Source: JAFNAG01 sp963824985
GTDB lineage: Bacteria > Acidobacteriota > UBA6911
Reading direction: 5' to 3'
Length of the DNA stretch: 64,000 nucleotides
Assembly: GCA_963824985.1 (NCBI GenBank)
Contig: CAWGRQ010000025.1
Coordinates: 62,001-126,000, forward strand
The translations under genes and the position numbers were made by a program. This document shows positions 49,290 to 58,520 of this stretch, piece after piece (position 1 is the stretch's first letter; the number at the start of each line of letters is the position of its first letter). The notes beneath the pieces are model-generated. The model was not told where the DNA came from. It searched no databases and saw only the letters and a list, made by a program, of their open reading frames with translations.

Positions 49290-50273
49290 ATGGCCATGAA
49301 GGTAATTCGCCGACTGGAGGATCTCCCCTGCGATATGCCCCGGCCGGTGGCGACGATCGGGAACTTTGACGGTATACATCTCGGGCACCGGCAGCTCATG
49401 CGCGATCTGGTGGAGCGGGCGGAGCATATTCAGGGCACCCCAGCGGTGGTGACCTTCCATCCTCACCCCCTGCAGATCCTGGCGCCGAATTATGCTCCGA
49501 GGCTCATCCAGACCCTCGATCAGAAACTGGCCACGCTGGAAGGACTCGGGATCGGCCTGGCGGTCGTAATTCCGTTCACTCATGAGTTGGCCAGCACCAG
49601 CGCGCGCGATTTTGCGGTCAACATCCTTTCGCGAAAACTCAGGCCCGCCGAAATCCATGTCGGGCCCAATTTTGCCTTCGGACACAGGCGCGAAGGGAGT
49701 TTTGATCTGCTTAAAGAGATTGGGGCCGAGGAGGGATTCACGGTCTGGAGAATCCCCCAGGTACAGTTCCGTGGGCGCCGGGTTTCGAGTACCGCCATCC
49801 GCCAGGCATTGATAGGCGGCCGCGTCTCCCTGGCCAGGCGATTGCTCGGCCGTCCCTTTGGCCTGGAAGGGACGATCGTGCATGGAGCGGCAATCGGAAC
49901 CGCTATCCGGGTTCCTACGGCGAACCTGAACACTGCCAATGAACTGATTCCGCGCCACGGGGTGTATGTAGCGCTGCTCACTGTCGACGGACGACGCTAT
50001 CCGGCCGTCGCCAACATCGGCGTGCGCCCCACGGTAGCGTCAGATCTCGATCCCCGGACGGTGATGATCGAGGCCCACCTTCTCGACTTTTCGGGCGACC
50101 TGTATGGGCGCAACTCTGCGCTCGAGCTCTTCATGTATCTGCGCGAGGAACGGCGCTTTGGCGGCATTGAGGCGCTGGCGGCGCAAATACGAAAGGATAT
50201 CGCCCGCGCGCGCCGCTATTTTCGCTGGTTTGAGGCAGCGGCACCGGCTGCGTGCCTGCCGGAACAGGGATGA
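49290..50273 (+). CDS. ribF: Bifunctional riboflavin kinase / FAD synthetase
   Basis: About 327 residues. The N-terminal FAD synthetase half has TIGNFDGIHLGHRQLM and GPNFAFGHRREGSFD and VSSTAIRQALIGG. The C-terminal flavokinase half has GTAIRVPTANLN, RHGVYVALLTVDGRRYPAVANIGVRPT and LYGRNSALELFMYLREE. It makes FMN and FAD. Start choice is between ATG 49290 and ATG 49296; the former is used. It runs directly into gatC three bases later. Confidence 0.94.
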   Translation: MAMKVIRRLEDLPCDMPRPVATIGNFDGIHLGHRQLMRDLVERAEHIQGTPAVVTFHPHPLQILAPNYAPRLIQTLDQKLATLEGLGIGLAVVIPFTHELASTSARDFAVNILSRKLRPAEIHVGPNFAFGHRREGSFDLLKEIGAEEGFTVWRIPQVQFRGRRVSSTAIRQALIGGRVSLARRLLGRPFGLEGTIVHGAAIGTAIRVPTANLNTANELIPRHGVYVALLTVDGRRYPAVANIGVRPTVASDLDPRTVMIEAHLLDFSGDLYGRNSALELFMYLREERRFGGIEALAAQIRKDIARARRYFRWFEAAAPAACLPEQG

Positions 50274-50276
50274 GTT

Positions 50277-50573
50277 ATGACCATAAGCCGTGACGACGTG
50301 ATCAGGATCGCCGAACTGGCGAAGCTCCATTTCAGCGAGCCGGAGCTGGATGAGTTCACCGGTCAGTTTCAGCGGATTCTCGGCTACGTCGAAAAGCTGA
50401 GGGAACTGAACGTTGAGGGGGTGGAGCCGACGAGTCACGTTCCGCTCGCCGGGGATTTTGAGGCGTGCCCGTTCCGTGAGGATGAAACTCAGCCTTCGTT
50501 GTCCGTGGCTGAAGCTCTCCAAAATGCCCCGGACCGGGGTGAAGGGCATTTTCGGGTGCCCAGGGTAATCTGA
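50277..50573 (+). CDS. gatC: Asp/Glu-tRNA(Asn/Gln) amidotransferase subunit C
   Basis: 98 residues, the normal length. It begins ISRDDVIRIAELAKLHFSE and contains ILGYVEKLRELNVEGVEPTSH and LREDETQPSLS-like sequence, hallmarks of GatC, which wraps GatA and GatB. It sits three bases after ribF and 115 bases before gatA, likely one operon. The gap before gatA holds no gene. Confidence 0.94.
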   Translation: MTISRDDVIRIAELAKLHFSEPELDEFTGQFQRILGYVEKLRELNVEGVEPTSHVPLAGDFEACPFREDETQPSLSVAEALQNAPDRGEGHFRVPRVI

Positions 50574-50688
50574 TCCCGGATGACGGCATGTGCCTTGCTG
50601 CGGATGTGTCCGCGCCTCCCGTTCGAGCCGGTACGGCGCGATCCAAACAACTGCGAGGGGCGGGGTTTCGGGAGAGTGAGGGCAAGAG

Positions 50689-52140
50689 GTGAATCTGCAC
50701 AGCGCATTGGCGATTCGGGATGCGGTGAATGCCGGTTCCATCACGGCGGAGGCGGTGGCGCGCGCCGCGCTGGAGCGATGGCAGAAAGCCGATCCCACGC
50801 TCCGGGCTTTAATCACGGTTGAACCGGACCGCGTCCTGGCGCATGCGGTGGAAGTGGATCGCCGGGTGCCAGAATCGGGTGGTCTGCCACTGGCCGGCGT
50901 GCCGGTAGCGGTCAAGGACAACATCTGCACGCGCGGGCTCAGGACCACCTGCGGCTCGAATTGGCTCGAGGATTTTGTGCCCCCCTACAATGCCACCGCC
51001 GTGGAACGCCTGGAAGCCGCCGGGGCGTTTGTGCTCGGCAAGGCCAACTGCGACGAGTTTGCGATGGGCTCCTCGACGGAAAACTCCGCCTATCAGACGA
51101 CGCGCAATCCCTACGATCTCGAGCGTGTGGCCGGCGGGAGCAGCGGCGGCAGCGCCGTAGCCGTCGCGGCGGGAATGGCGCCCCTGGCGCTGGGCTCTGA
51201 AACCGGGGGATCAGTGCGCCAACCGGCCTCCTTCTGTAACATCCTGGGCCTGAAGCCGACCTATGGTCGGGTTTCCCGTTACGGCTTGGTTGCTTTTGCC
51301 TCTTCCCTCGATTGCATCGGGCCGTTTGCACACGACGCCCGCGACCTTGCGCTGCTGTTGTCGGTAATTGCCGGGCCGGATGCCCATGACGCGACTGCAG
51401 CGCCGGGCGGAGTGCCTGACTACCTCGCCGGCCTGGGGGCGCCGGTTACGGGCATGCGGCTCGGAATCCCGAGGGAATATTTTGGCGCCGGCCTGGATCC
51501 GGCGGTGCGTGCAGTGGTGGACAAAGCCATGGACAATGCGCGGGCGCTCGGTTGTGATCTGGTTGATATATCCATGCCCCACACTGATTACGCCATCGCC
51601 GATTATTACGTGCTGGCGCCGGCCGAAGCGAGCTCCAATCTGGCGCGTTTTGACGCCGTGCGCTACGGTCGGCGGTCAGAGGGCCCGCAGGAACTGGGTG
51701 AGATGTATGCTCGCAGCCGCAGCGCCGGATTCGGGCCCGAGGTGAAACGCCGCATCATGATCGGGACATATGCCCTCTCATCGGGATACTATGAGGCTTA
51801 TTATGGTCGCGCCATGCGGGTGCGCACCCTGATCCGGCGGGATTTCGACCACGCCTTTGCCCGGGTGGACGCGCTTCTGGCTCCCGTGAGTCCCACTCCG
51901 GCGTTCCGCATCGGCGAACGGATGCAGGATCCGCTGGCCATGTATCTTTCCGATATCTACACGGTCACGGCCAACCTGGCCGGGGTGCCGGCACTCTCTC
52001 TCCCCTGCGGATTCACCCTTGAAGGGCTGCCTGTCGGATTGCAGGTGCTGGCCGGCCATTTTGAGGAATTCAGGCTATTGCAATTTGCCGCAGCCTACGA
52101 ACAGGCCTTCCCGGTTGTTGCCCCAGAGCTCATGGTCTAG
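50689..52140 (+). CDS. gatA: Asp/Glu-tRNA(Asn/Gln) amidotransferase subunit A
   Basis: 483 residues. The amidase signature triad is Lys76 (VAVKDNIC), Ser151 (AGGSSGGSA) and Ser175 (SETGGSVRQPAS), with spacing as in known GatA. It releases ammonia from glutamine for amidation of mischarged tRNA. The start is GTG at 50689, preceded by GAGGGCAAGAG. GatB is not in the window, but its presence elsewhere is expected. With GltX downstream, indirect Gln-tRNA formation is plausible. Confidence 0.95.
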   Translation: MNLHSALAIRDAVNAGSITAEAVARAALERWQKADPTLRALITVEPDRVLAHAVEVDRRVPESGGLPLAGVPVAVKDNICTRGLRTTCGSNWLEDFVPPYNATAVERLEAAGAFVLGKANCDEFAMGSSTENSAYQTTRNPYDLERVAGGSSGGSAVAVAAGMAPLALGSETGGSVRQPASFCNILGLKPTYGRVSRYGLVAFASSLDCIGPFAHDARDLALLLSVIAGPDAHDATAAPGGVPDYLAGLGAPVTGMRLGIPREYFGAGLDPAVRAVVDKAMDNARALGCDLVDISMPHTDYAIADYYVLAPAEASSNLARFDAVRYGRRSEGPQELGEMYARSRSAGFGPEVKRRIMIGTYALSSGYYEAYYGRAMRVRTLIRRDFDHAFARVDALLAPVSPTPAFRIGERMQDPLAMYLSDIYTVTANLAGVPALSLPCGFTLEGLPVGLQVLAGHFEEFRLLQFAAAYEQAFPVVAPELMV

Positions 52141-52342
52141 CCCCGATACCCAATACTATTCACTCGCAAAAGAATGGTTGGAAGCATCCAGGGCCGATTC
52201 GTGTTCATCCGCGTCCTGAGAGGACTTCCGATCCTTTCTCCATGAAGAGCGCAGGTTTGACCATCGGGTCAGAATGCAAAAAAGAAATCTCCGAAGATCA
52301 TTTTTATTCGCTCAAAATACCCCTCCGGCGGTTAGATGAGGT
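52141..52342. other. Spacer with dispersed repeat fragments
   Basis: It carries CCCAATACTATTCACT, a variant of the element end found at 58520, then GTTCATCCGCGTCCTGAG and CTCCATGAAGAGCGCAGG, relatives of the 22955 and 49214 repeats. No gene. Confidence 0.45.
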
Positions 52343-52900
52343 ATGAAGCGAAGAGGGAGAGGGATTCTGCTGGTATTTGTGGCGATTCTGGCGAATGCGC
52401 TGGCAAGTCCTTGCCAGTCGTTGGCCGAGGCGGCCCGCCGGGAAGCGGAGCGTCGGCAGAAGCTGGATCGTGAGGGCATCCGGGAGAAACGGATTGAAGC
52501 GGCGGATGCCGGGTGCCTGGCGCCGGGGGCAGCGATCAGCATCTTTTCTCCTGGTCCGGGATTAGCCGAGAAGGCACCGGCGGCACCCAAGGCCGCACCC
52601 GGAGCCACGCTGCGCTCGTTTCAGACCAGGTTGCTGAAACTCGACCGGGACATTCAACAGGGTGAAGAACGGTTGAAGCAGCTCAAGGCGCGTGCCGAGG
52701 CGGAACGGTGGAAACCTCTGATGGTAATCGGCGGATCCAGAGGGGCCGGATTGTCTCCATCGCCGGAACAGCTGCGCGGGCAAATCCTGGAGTTGGAGGG
52801 CAAGCTGAAGCTCTGGCGCCAGGATCGCATGGATATATTCCAGGCGGGCAGGAAGGCTGGATATCTGCCCGGGGAACTGGAGGGGAGAGGCGGAACCTGA
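52343..52900 (+). CDS. Hypothetical secreted coiled-coil protein
   Basis: 185 residues. The basic start and hydrophobic stretch (GILLVFVAILANALA) form a signal peptide. After it, LAEAARREAERRQKLDREG is a charged helix of a kind often seen in Acidobacteria hypothetical proteins; two more helices rich in Lys, Leu and Glu occur at 95-125 and 145-170. No catalytic motif is seen. Transcription is toward the convergent rsmI. Confidence 0.6.
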   Translation: MKRRGRGILLVFVAILANALASPCQSLAEAARREAERRQKLDREGIREKRIEAADAGCLAPGAAISIFSPGPGLAEKAPAAPKAAPGATLRSFQTRLLKLDRDIQQGEERLKQLKARAEAERWKPLMVIGGSRGAGLSPSPEQLRGQILELEGKLKLWRQDRMDIFQAGRKAGYLPGELEGRGGT

Positions 52901-52964
52901 GCAGTTGTGTTCGTCGGTGTCCCGAAGGCTTTCTGACGGGATTGCGGCTCGGGTGGACTCATGG

Positions 52965-53807
52965 CTACTGCTTTTCCCCGACCAGTTGACGGTAGGCGTC
53001 CCGGCGGGAGATGCCGCGCTGGCGGGCAATGGCCTTCAAGGCATCCTTCCGTGAAGCGTGGGTTCGTTGCATCTCTTCTTCGAGGTGCCGGGCGATCGAC
53101 TCCGGAAAACAGGATTTCGGCGAGGCTGACTCCGCCGTCCCGCGATCGACCATCAAGGTGATTTCACCTCGGATCAGAGCCCGTGAGCGCAGGATTGCCA
53201 GGATTTCCGAGAGGGAACCGCGCAGCCACTCTTCGTGGATCTTGGTCAGCTCGCGGGCCAGGCACGCCCCGCGATCCCCCAGGACATCGATCATGTCTTC
53301 CAGGGCTGCAAGCAGACGGTGAGGCGCCTCATACAGGACCAGGGTTGCGGGCACAGGTGCGATTTCCCGGAGCCTCTTGAGACGCTGCGCCTTTCTGGAT
53401 GGCAGGAAACCGGCGAAGAAGAAGCAGTCGGTGGGCAATCCGGACGCGGTCAGCGCGGCGATTGCGGCGGAGGGCCCCGGGATCGGTACAACCGGGAACC
53501 CGGCCTCCAGGCAGGCCGAAACCAGTGCGTATCCCGGATCCGAGAGCAGGGGTGTGCCGGCATCGGAAACCAGGGCGATACTTTTTCCCGCCTCGAGAAG
53601 CGTCAGCAGCCGGCGCGTGTGGGTGGTCTCGTTGTGCTCGTGATGACTTTCGCGGGGAGTTGCAATCCCGTAATGGTTGAGCAGCCTGGAAGTGTGCCGG
53701 GTGTCCTCGCAGGCGATCAGGTCGACTTCCTTGAGGATGCGCAGAGCGCGCATCGACAGGTCCTCGAGATTGCCGATCGGGGTGGCGACCAGAAACAGAG
53801 TGGACAT
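52965..53807 (-). CDS. rsmI: 16S rRNA (cytidine1402-2'-O)-methyltransferase RsmI
   Basis: 280 residues. Tetrapyrrole-methylase fold motifs: FLVATPIGNLEDLSMRAL, CEDTRHTSRLLNHYGI, SDAGTPLLSDPGYALV, VVPIPGPSAAIAALTASGLP and FAGFLPSRKAQR. The C-terminal helix with RKDALKAIARQRGISRRDAY is also typical. It uses SAM to modify C1402 in the ribosomal decoding site. The ATG at 53807 begins MSTLFLVATPIGN; a TTG seven codons earlier with GGAGAAGG upstream is an alternative. Confidence 0.94.
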   Translation of the reverse strand: MSTLFLVATPIGNLEDLSMRALRILKEVDLIACEDTRHTSRLLNHYGIATPRESHHEHNETTHTRRLLTLLEAGKSIALVSDAGTPLLSDPGYALVSACLEAGFPVVPIPGPSAAIAALTASGLPTDCFFFAGFLPSRKAQRLKRLREIAPVPATLVLYEAPHRLLAALEDMIDVLGDRGACLARELTKIHEEWLRGSLSEILAILRSRALIRGEITLMVDRGTAESASPKSCFPESIARHLEEEMQRTHASRKDALKAIARQRGISRRDAYRQLVGEKQ

Positions 53808-53954
53808 GGATTTTGGCTTATCCGGCAAGGCCTTCTCCCTTTCCCACGGCCTGGTTGATACCGGGGCCGCAGTTTACCATGCCCGGTCGCCGGGGACACG
53901 GAAGAACGCGGTCGAAGACGGAGCGGCACCGCGTACCAGCCCGCATTTCTCACC

Positions 53955-54125
53955 AGCTCCTCACGCGTCAGGGCGCACCCGGTGACGAATGAAAAAGATG
54001 GGCCGCAGAGGAGTGGCAGTCGTCATCGCTATCGGAATCGGGGTCGTTTTCGATATCGATAGCGATTGCGACCCCGATCCCGATGCCGACCCCGATGTCT
54101 GGTGCATGTAGAGCCTATTTTCGGA
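53955..54125 (-). repeat. CACCGGGTGCGCC..GAAAATAGGCTC repeat, copy B (inverted)
   Basis: Reverse-complement partner of 33687-33844. On this strand it runs AGCTCCTCACGCG, GGCGCACCCGGTGACG, an ATCG-rich core and TAGAGCCTATTTTCGG. Directly after it, AGCTCCTCATGCG and GCGCACCCGGTGACGCATG (54129-54166) repeat the first block, so two elements may be joined head to tail. Confidence 0.8.
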
Positions 54126-54186
54126 TCAGCTCCTCATGCGCTTGGGGCGCACCCGGTGACGCATGAAAACAGCAGATGTCGCGCGC

Positions 54187-54630
54187 AGCGCCTTGGAGTG
54201 CGGCGGCATGACCTGAACCTTATACGCATCTTCATGCTGGAAAAAACAAGAGTTTTTGTGCCGCGCCGTCGGCGCTCGTTCCCGAGCCATCCCATTCCCG
54301 GCCTTACGGCCGGGCCTAGGTACTGCCGGCCCCTCGGACCTCGGGCATGTATGTCCATGGATCAATCGAACGCCCGCACCACCTGTGGCCAAAATCAGGA
54401 GCCATGCCGCGATGGTCACGAAATCCAGGCGCGAAGCGCCGGCAGTACCTAGACCCGCGCGTCAGCGCGGGGTAGGGAGTGGTTGAGAAATGAGGCCCGC
54501 AAGGGCCGGCACCCGCCTCCAGCGAGTTTGCCTGTCGCGAGCAAGATGCGTATAAGGTTCAGGGAATGACGCCGCATTTGCCATCCCGTATGTTGAAGGC
54601 GGCGCCGTGGCGCCGCACTCCAAAGCGCCT
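54187..54630. repeat. Inverted-repeat element of about 440 bp
   Basis: Left arm 54187-54232 (GCGCCTTGGAGTGCGGCGG, then CCTGAACCTTATACGC) is matched in reverse by 54543-54578 (GCGTATAAGGTTCAGG) and 54612-54629 (CGCCGCACTCCAAAGCGC). An inner pair is CCTAGGTACTGCCGGC (54315-54330) with GCCGGCAGTACCTAG (54438-54452). No transposase is inside. It looks like nested palindromic repeats or a non-autonomous element. Confidence 0.65.
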
Positions 54631-54674
54631 CCGGCGCGGGGTCTCGGGAATGTTATTTTCGGAGCAGCAGCCCC

Positions 54675-55430
54675 TTATACTGCTTCGCGCCCGGGGGCGC
54701 GCCTCATGACGGCCAGCATCTCGGCGACCGCCTGCTGCATGCCGACGAGGGCGGCGCGTGCCACGATACTGTGGCCGATGTTCAGCTCCTCAATGATGGG
54801 GATACCGGAGATCGCGCCGACATTGCGGTAGGTCAGCCCGTGTCCGGCGAGGATCCTCATTCCGCGTTCCGAGCCCCGGGCTGCTGCCGTCAGGACCTTG
54901 GTCAGCTCCCCTTTATAGGCTGGCCCCGCCAGGTCAGGGCTGCGCGGGCATGATTCGGAGAAGGCACGCGTGTTGAGCTCGATCATTGTAACCCCCAGCC
55001 GGGCCGCGGCATCCACCTGGGCCGGCTCCGGGTCGATGAAGAGGCTCACCTGGATGCTGCCTTTCTGGAGCCTGCGAATCGCGGCCGCGAGCTGTCTCAT
55101 GTTCCGCACAGCATCGAGCCCCCCCTCGGTTGTGATCTCTCCGGGTTTTTCAGGCACCAGCGTCGCCTGATCGGGGCGAAGTTCGAGGGCGATGCGTACC
55201 ATTTCGGTGGCCGCAGCCATCTCCAGATTGAGCCGGGTGGTGACGATTTCGCGCAGACGCCTGACATCAATGTCCTTGATGTGGCGCCGGTCGCCGCGCA
55301 GATGGACGGTGATGCCGTCGGCTCCAGCAAGTTCCGCCAGCACGGCGGCGGCCACCGGGTCAGGCTCGATGGCCCGCCTAGCCTCTCGAATGGTGGCGAT
55401 ATGGTCGATGTTGACGCCCAGCCTGGTCAT
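54675..55430 (-). CDS. pdxJ: Pyridoxine 5'-phosphate synthase
   Basis: 251 residues. PdxJ motifs: LGVNIDHIATIREARR, DGITVHLRGDRRHIKDIDV, LNLEMAAATEMVRIA, LVPEKPGEITTEGGLD, SLFIDPEPAQV, ELNTRAFSE, AGHGLTYRNVG and ELNIGHSIVARA. It condenses 3-amino-1-hydroxyacetone phosphate with deoxyxylulose phosphate to make pyridoxine phosphate. ATG 55430 has GAGGA upstream and begins MTRLGVNID. It lies four bases after the gltX stop, so both are likely one transcript. Confidence 0.95.
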   Translation of the reverse strand: MTRLGVNIDHIATIREARRAIEPDPVAAAVLAELAGADGITVHLRGDRRHIKDIDVRRLREIVTTRLNLEMAAATEMVRIALELRPDQATLVPEKPGEITTEGGLDAVRNMRQLAAAIRRLQKGSIQVSLFIDPEPAQVDAAARLGVTMIELNTRAFSESCPRSPDLAGPAYKGELTKVLTAAARGSERGMRILAGHGLTYRNVGAISGIPIIEELNIGHSIVARAALVGMQQAVAEMLAVMRRAPGREAV

Positions 55431-55434
55431 TTCG

Positions 55435-56898
55435 CTATTCCTCCACGGGGAGAACCGGATGAGATTCAAGAAAGTCCGCCAGCCGGCGCATGCGGCTCAG
55501 GGTCCGGTGCCGGCCGAGCGCGCGCATCACTTCGAAGAGCCCGGGAGCCACCCCCTGGCCCGTAAGCCCGACCCTGAGTGCGTTGATAAGCACTCCGGAT
55601 TTGATTCCCCTCTCTTTGGCCAGAGCCCGCAGGTTCTGTTCCGTTGATTCCAGCGTGAATACGTTGTCGCCTTCATACCGGTCGATCAGGGCGGGGAGCA
55701 CCGCACGGAGATGCGGGTCGTTCAGGAATCTGGCCACCGCCGGAGGGTCGTATTCGAATTGATCAGCAAAGTAGGGGCGAAACCGGCCGCTGAAATCCTT
55801 CAGCACCTGGACCCTGTTCCTGAGCAGCGCCAGAGTGCGATCCATGGCTTCCGGATCCAGCTCGCCAGCGGAGTCGGTCCATACCTGAGCCGATCTCAAC
55901 TCCTCGGTGGCGAGCCGGCGCATTTCCTCCGGAGGCGCCAGATTCATGTACTCGCTATTGAACCAGTTTAGCTTATCAATACCGAAAACGGCATTGGCCT
56001 TGCCTACACCGGAGAGGGTAAAGAGACTGATCAGGTCATGGCGCGACAGGAGTTCCCGATTATCGCCTGGAGACCAGCCCAGGAGGGCGAGGAAATTGAA
56101 AAAGGCGTCGGGGAGATACCCCATCTCCGCATAGGTTGTCACCGAAGTGGCTCCGTGGCGCTTGGATAACCGTTGCCTGTCGGGTCCCAGGATGAGCGGA
56201 AGGTGGGCGAATTCCGGGAGGGGATGGCCGATCGCCTGATACAGGAGAATCTGCTTCGGTGTGTTCGAGATGTGATCGGCGCCGCGGATGACGTGGGAAA
56301 TATCCATGTCGAAGTCGTCGACCACCACGCCGAGGTGATAGGTTGGCATGCCGTCGGATCGAAGCAGAACGAAGTCTTCCAGGTTGGCATGATCGACCTC
56401 GATGGCTCCGAAGACATGATCGATATAGGAGGTTTCACCTTCCGGAACGCGGAACCGCACGACGAAGGGCGCGCCGGCACCGGCGCGGGACGCCGACTCT
56501 TCCGATGAGATCTCCAGGCAATGGCGGTCATATAGCCTTGCGCCGGCCGCGTCACCCCTGACGCCCCTGCGCCCGGCCAGTTCTTCCGGAGAACAGAAAC
56601 AGCGATAGGCATGTCCGCTCTCGAGGAGGCGCTGGGCAAACGCCTGATAGCGATCGATCCGTTGCGACTGGTACAACGGCCCTTCGTCCCAATCCAGCCC
56701 AAGCCAGCGCATCCCATCCAGGATGCCGGCCACCATATTCTCCGAGGAACGTGCCCGGTCGGTGTCCTCGATGCGCAGAATGAAGCGGCCGCCGTAGTGA
56801 CGGGCGAACAGCCAGTTGAAGAGAGCCGTACGGGCGCCGCCGACATGGAGGTAGCCAGTGGGACTCGGAGCAAAGCGGACGCGTATGGCCCTGTTCAT
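55435..56898 (-). CDS. gltX: Glutamyl-tRNA synthetase
   Basis: 487 residues. The class I signature HIGH equivalent is PSPTGYLHVGGARTALFN; the KMSKS equivalent is RLSKRHGATSV. Other blocks (RFILRIEDTDRAR, DGMPTYHLGVVVDD, HVIRGADHISNTPKQ, FFNFLALLGWSPG) are standard. The anticodon-binding C-terminus is complete. With GatA and GatC nearby, it may be a non-discriminating enzyme that also charges tRNA-Gln, but this cannot be decided by eye. The start MNRAIRVRFAPSPTG is clear. Confidence 0.95.
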   Translation of the reverse strand: MNRAIRVRFAPSPTGYLHVGGARTALFNWLFARHYGGRFILRIEDTDRARSSENMVAGILDGMRWLGLDWDEGPLYQSQRIDRYQAFAQRLLESGHAYRCFCSPEELAGRRGVRGDAAGARLYDRHCLEISSEESASRAGAGAPFVVRFRVPEGETSYIDHVFGAIEVDHANLEDFVLLRSDGMPTYHLGVVVDDFDMDISHVIRGADHISNTPKQILLYQAIGHPLPEFAHLPLILGPDRQRLSKRHGATSVTTYAEMGYLPDAFFNFLALLGWSPGDNRELLSRHDLISLFTLSGVGKANAVFGIDKLNWFNSEYMNLAPPEEMRRLATEELRSAQVWTDSAGELDPEAMDRTLALLRNRVQVLKDFSGRFRPYFADQFEYDPPAVARFLNDPHLRAVLPALIDRYEGDNVFTLESTEQNLRALAKERGIKSGVLINALRVGLTGQGVAPGLFEVMRALGRHRTLSRMRRLADFLESHPVLPVEE

Positions 56899-57926
56899 TT
56901 GGTTTCCTCAGCCTTGTCGAAAAGATAGAAGATTATAAGATCAAACCCAGAAAATCAAAGCCGCCGGACATTATCGCGTATTATTCATGAAAGTCTTTCG
57001 CAAACGCGCAAACATCAATACGTGGCACCGGAATTCGCTCCTAACAGAAGTATTTAGGACACCGGCAATTGTTTGGCCAAATCAAATGGATGAAGAAGCA
57101 AAACGCAAAGACGCAAGGGCGCAAGGACGCAAAGATCGACACTGAGCAACAGGCGTGGGCGCAGCGCTTCGCGCTGGCGCATCCTTGGGCGAGCCGCGGG
57201 AGAAAGCGCTGGCGGCTGCTACTCAGGAGGATTGCGCTTTCTCCCGCGGCTCGCCCAAGGATGCGGCCGAAGGCCGCCCACGCCCGCGAACCGAAAGGAA
57301 TCTCCTTGCGTCCTTGTGTCTTTGCGTTCTGCTGTTCAGCATCGGCTAAACAGTTGCGGACACCGAAGACCACGGGCAAGGCTTTTGCCCCGATATTTTT
57401 CGGTCGAGACCGCCGCATGACGACGCGGGCCGGGATTGACCAAAGAGGTTCGATTGGAGCCCTCGACGGTCTGTCCCGGAAAATGCCGGGCAGCGCGCAG
57501 CGCCGGGTCGTTCAGGCCCGGAAAAAAACCCCTAAACACCGATCCAATCCGTGCTCATCCGCGTCATTCCGTGTCCCGCGATGTCCTGCTTCGTGAATAC
57601 TGCCGGGCATCAATCCGGCCGGGATCATCCGGCGTTCCGGCCCGGATCACCGGCCGGAGCCGATTTTCTTGAATCGCAGGCCCGATTGGGCAATACTCGG
57701 GCCATTTGGATCGATACCGTCGGGCCTGAAACCGACAACAGATGCGCGGTGCTGTGGTGTCCAAGGAGACCAATTTCATTCCGGTAGGCGTCCATCGGCA
57801 AGCGGGTATATTCCGCCTGCGGATGCGCCCGGGGGCGCGATTTATGTCTGCTTTCTCTATCATATTGTCCATTACTCGTATTGCAGGCAGCGCCACCGCT
57901 TATTCACGCCCAATAGGAGATTGTTT
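56899..57926. other. 1-kb spacer with MITE copy 2 and dispersed repeat
   Basis: Besides the 281-bp element it contains GTGCTCATCCGCGTCATTCC (57552 region), a relative of the 22955 family. Open frames here lack family-like sequence. A ribosome site TAGGAGA precedes the methyltransferase ATG at 57927. Confidence 0.5.
57071..57351. repeat. 281-bp palindromic MITE-like repeat, copy 2
   Basis: The same length and direction as copy 1 (16947-17227). Ends are GTTTGGCC and GGCTAAAC. The central stem is a perfect 31-base pair (57179-57209 with 57234-57264), loop 24 bases. Relative to copy 1 the stem has paired substitutions at 57191/57252 and 57195/57248. Flanking side hairpins GCGCTTCGCGC and GGCCGAAGGCC are conserved in both copies. 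Confidence 0.88.
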
Positions 57927-58520
57927 ATGCTGAAACGACGATGGATGCCGCTCTTCGTTATTGCCGTTCTGATATCCTGCCCCATCCTCATCGGGCATGA
58001 TTGGTTTTCCCTGGGGACCCCGGGACCCCTCCCCTCGCAGGAGAGTCTTGCCCCATATGTGCCAACTCCCCAGGATGTCGTGGATCGAATGCTGGCCCTG
58101 GCGGAAGTCACGGCGAAGGATATCGTTTATGATCTGGGTTGCGGGGATGGCCGGATTGTGATTACGGCGGCCAAGAAGTATGGCGCGCATGGGGTCGGCG
58201 TGGATATCGATCCTCAACGCATTGCTGAATCCAAGGCCAACGCCAAGAAGGAAGGGGTGGAAAACCTGGTTGAATTCCTGCAGCAGGACGCGTTGACTGT
58301 AAACGTTTCCAGGGCGACGGTGGTCACCCTGTACCTGTTGCCGGATTCGAACATGAAACTGCGGCCCATCCTGACCAGGGATCTCAAGCCCGGCTCGCGC
58401 ATTGTCTCCCACGCGTTCGACATGGACGACTGGGAACCGCTGAAAGTCGATTCCTTCAAGGACTCCGGTGGCCGGATCCGCACTCTCTATCTGTGGAAGA
58501 CCGATGGGAAGATCCGCTAG
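57927..58520 (+). CDS. Exported or membrane-anchored SAM-dependent methyltransferase
   Basis: 197 residues. A basic N-terminus and hydrophobic stretch (MPLFVIAVLISCPILIG, about 7-23) form a signal or anchor. The class I methyltransferase fold follows: YDLGCGDGRIVITAAKKYG binds SAM, GVGVDIDPQRIAESKANA and FLQQDALTV continue it, and VVTLYLLPDSNMKLRP is typical of a small acidobacterial and planctomycete family. The substrate is unknown. A methyltransferase with an export signal is unusual because SAM is cytoplasmic, so a membrane anchor facing inward is more likely. ATG 57927 follows TAGGAGA. Confidence 0.82.
   Translation: MLKRRWMPLFVIAVLISCPILIGHDWFSLGTPGPLPSQESLAPYVPTPQDVVDRMLALAEVTAKDIVYDLGCGDGRIVITAAKKYGAHGVGVDIDPQRIAESKANAKKEGVENLVEFLQQDALTVNVSRATVVTLYLLPDSNMKLRPILTRDLKPGSRIVSHAFDMDDWEPLKVDSFKDSGGRIRTLYLWKTDGKIR

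Larger units (their letters stand above)
53808..54674. other. Repeat-filled spacer between rsmI and pdxJ
   Basis: About 870 bases with no supported gene. It contains the inverted copy of the CACCGGGTGCGCC repeat (53955-54125), a partial third end (54126-54170) and a long inverted-repeat structure (54187-54630). Confidence 0.6.

Noticed and set aside
57669..57926. Upstream extension of the methyltransferase frame
   Set aside because: The region has repeat-like, non-protein character and TAGGAGA marks ATG 57927.
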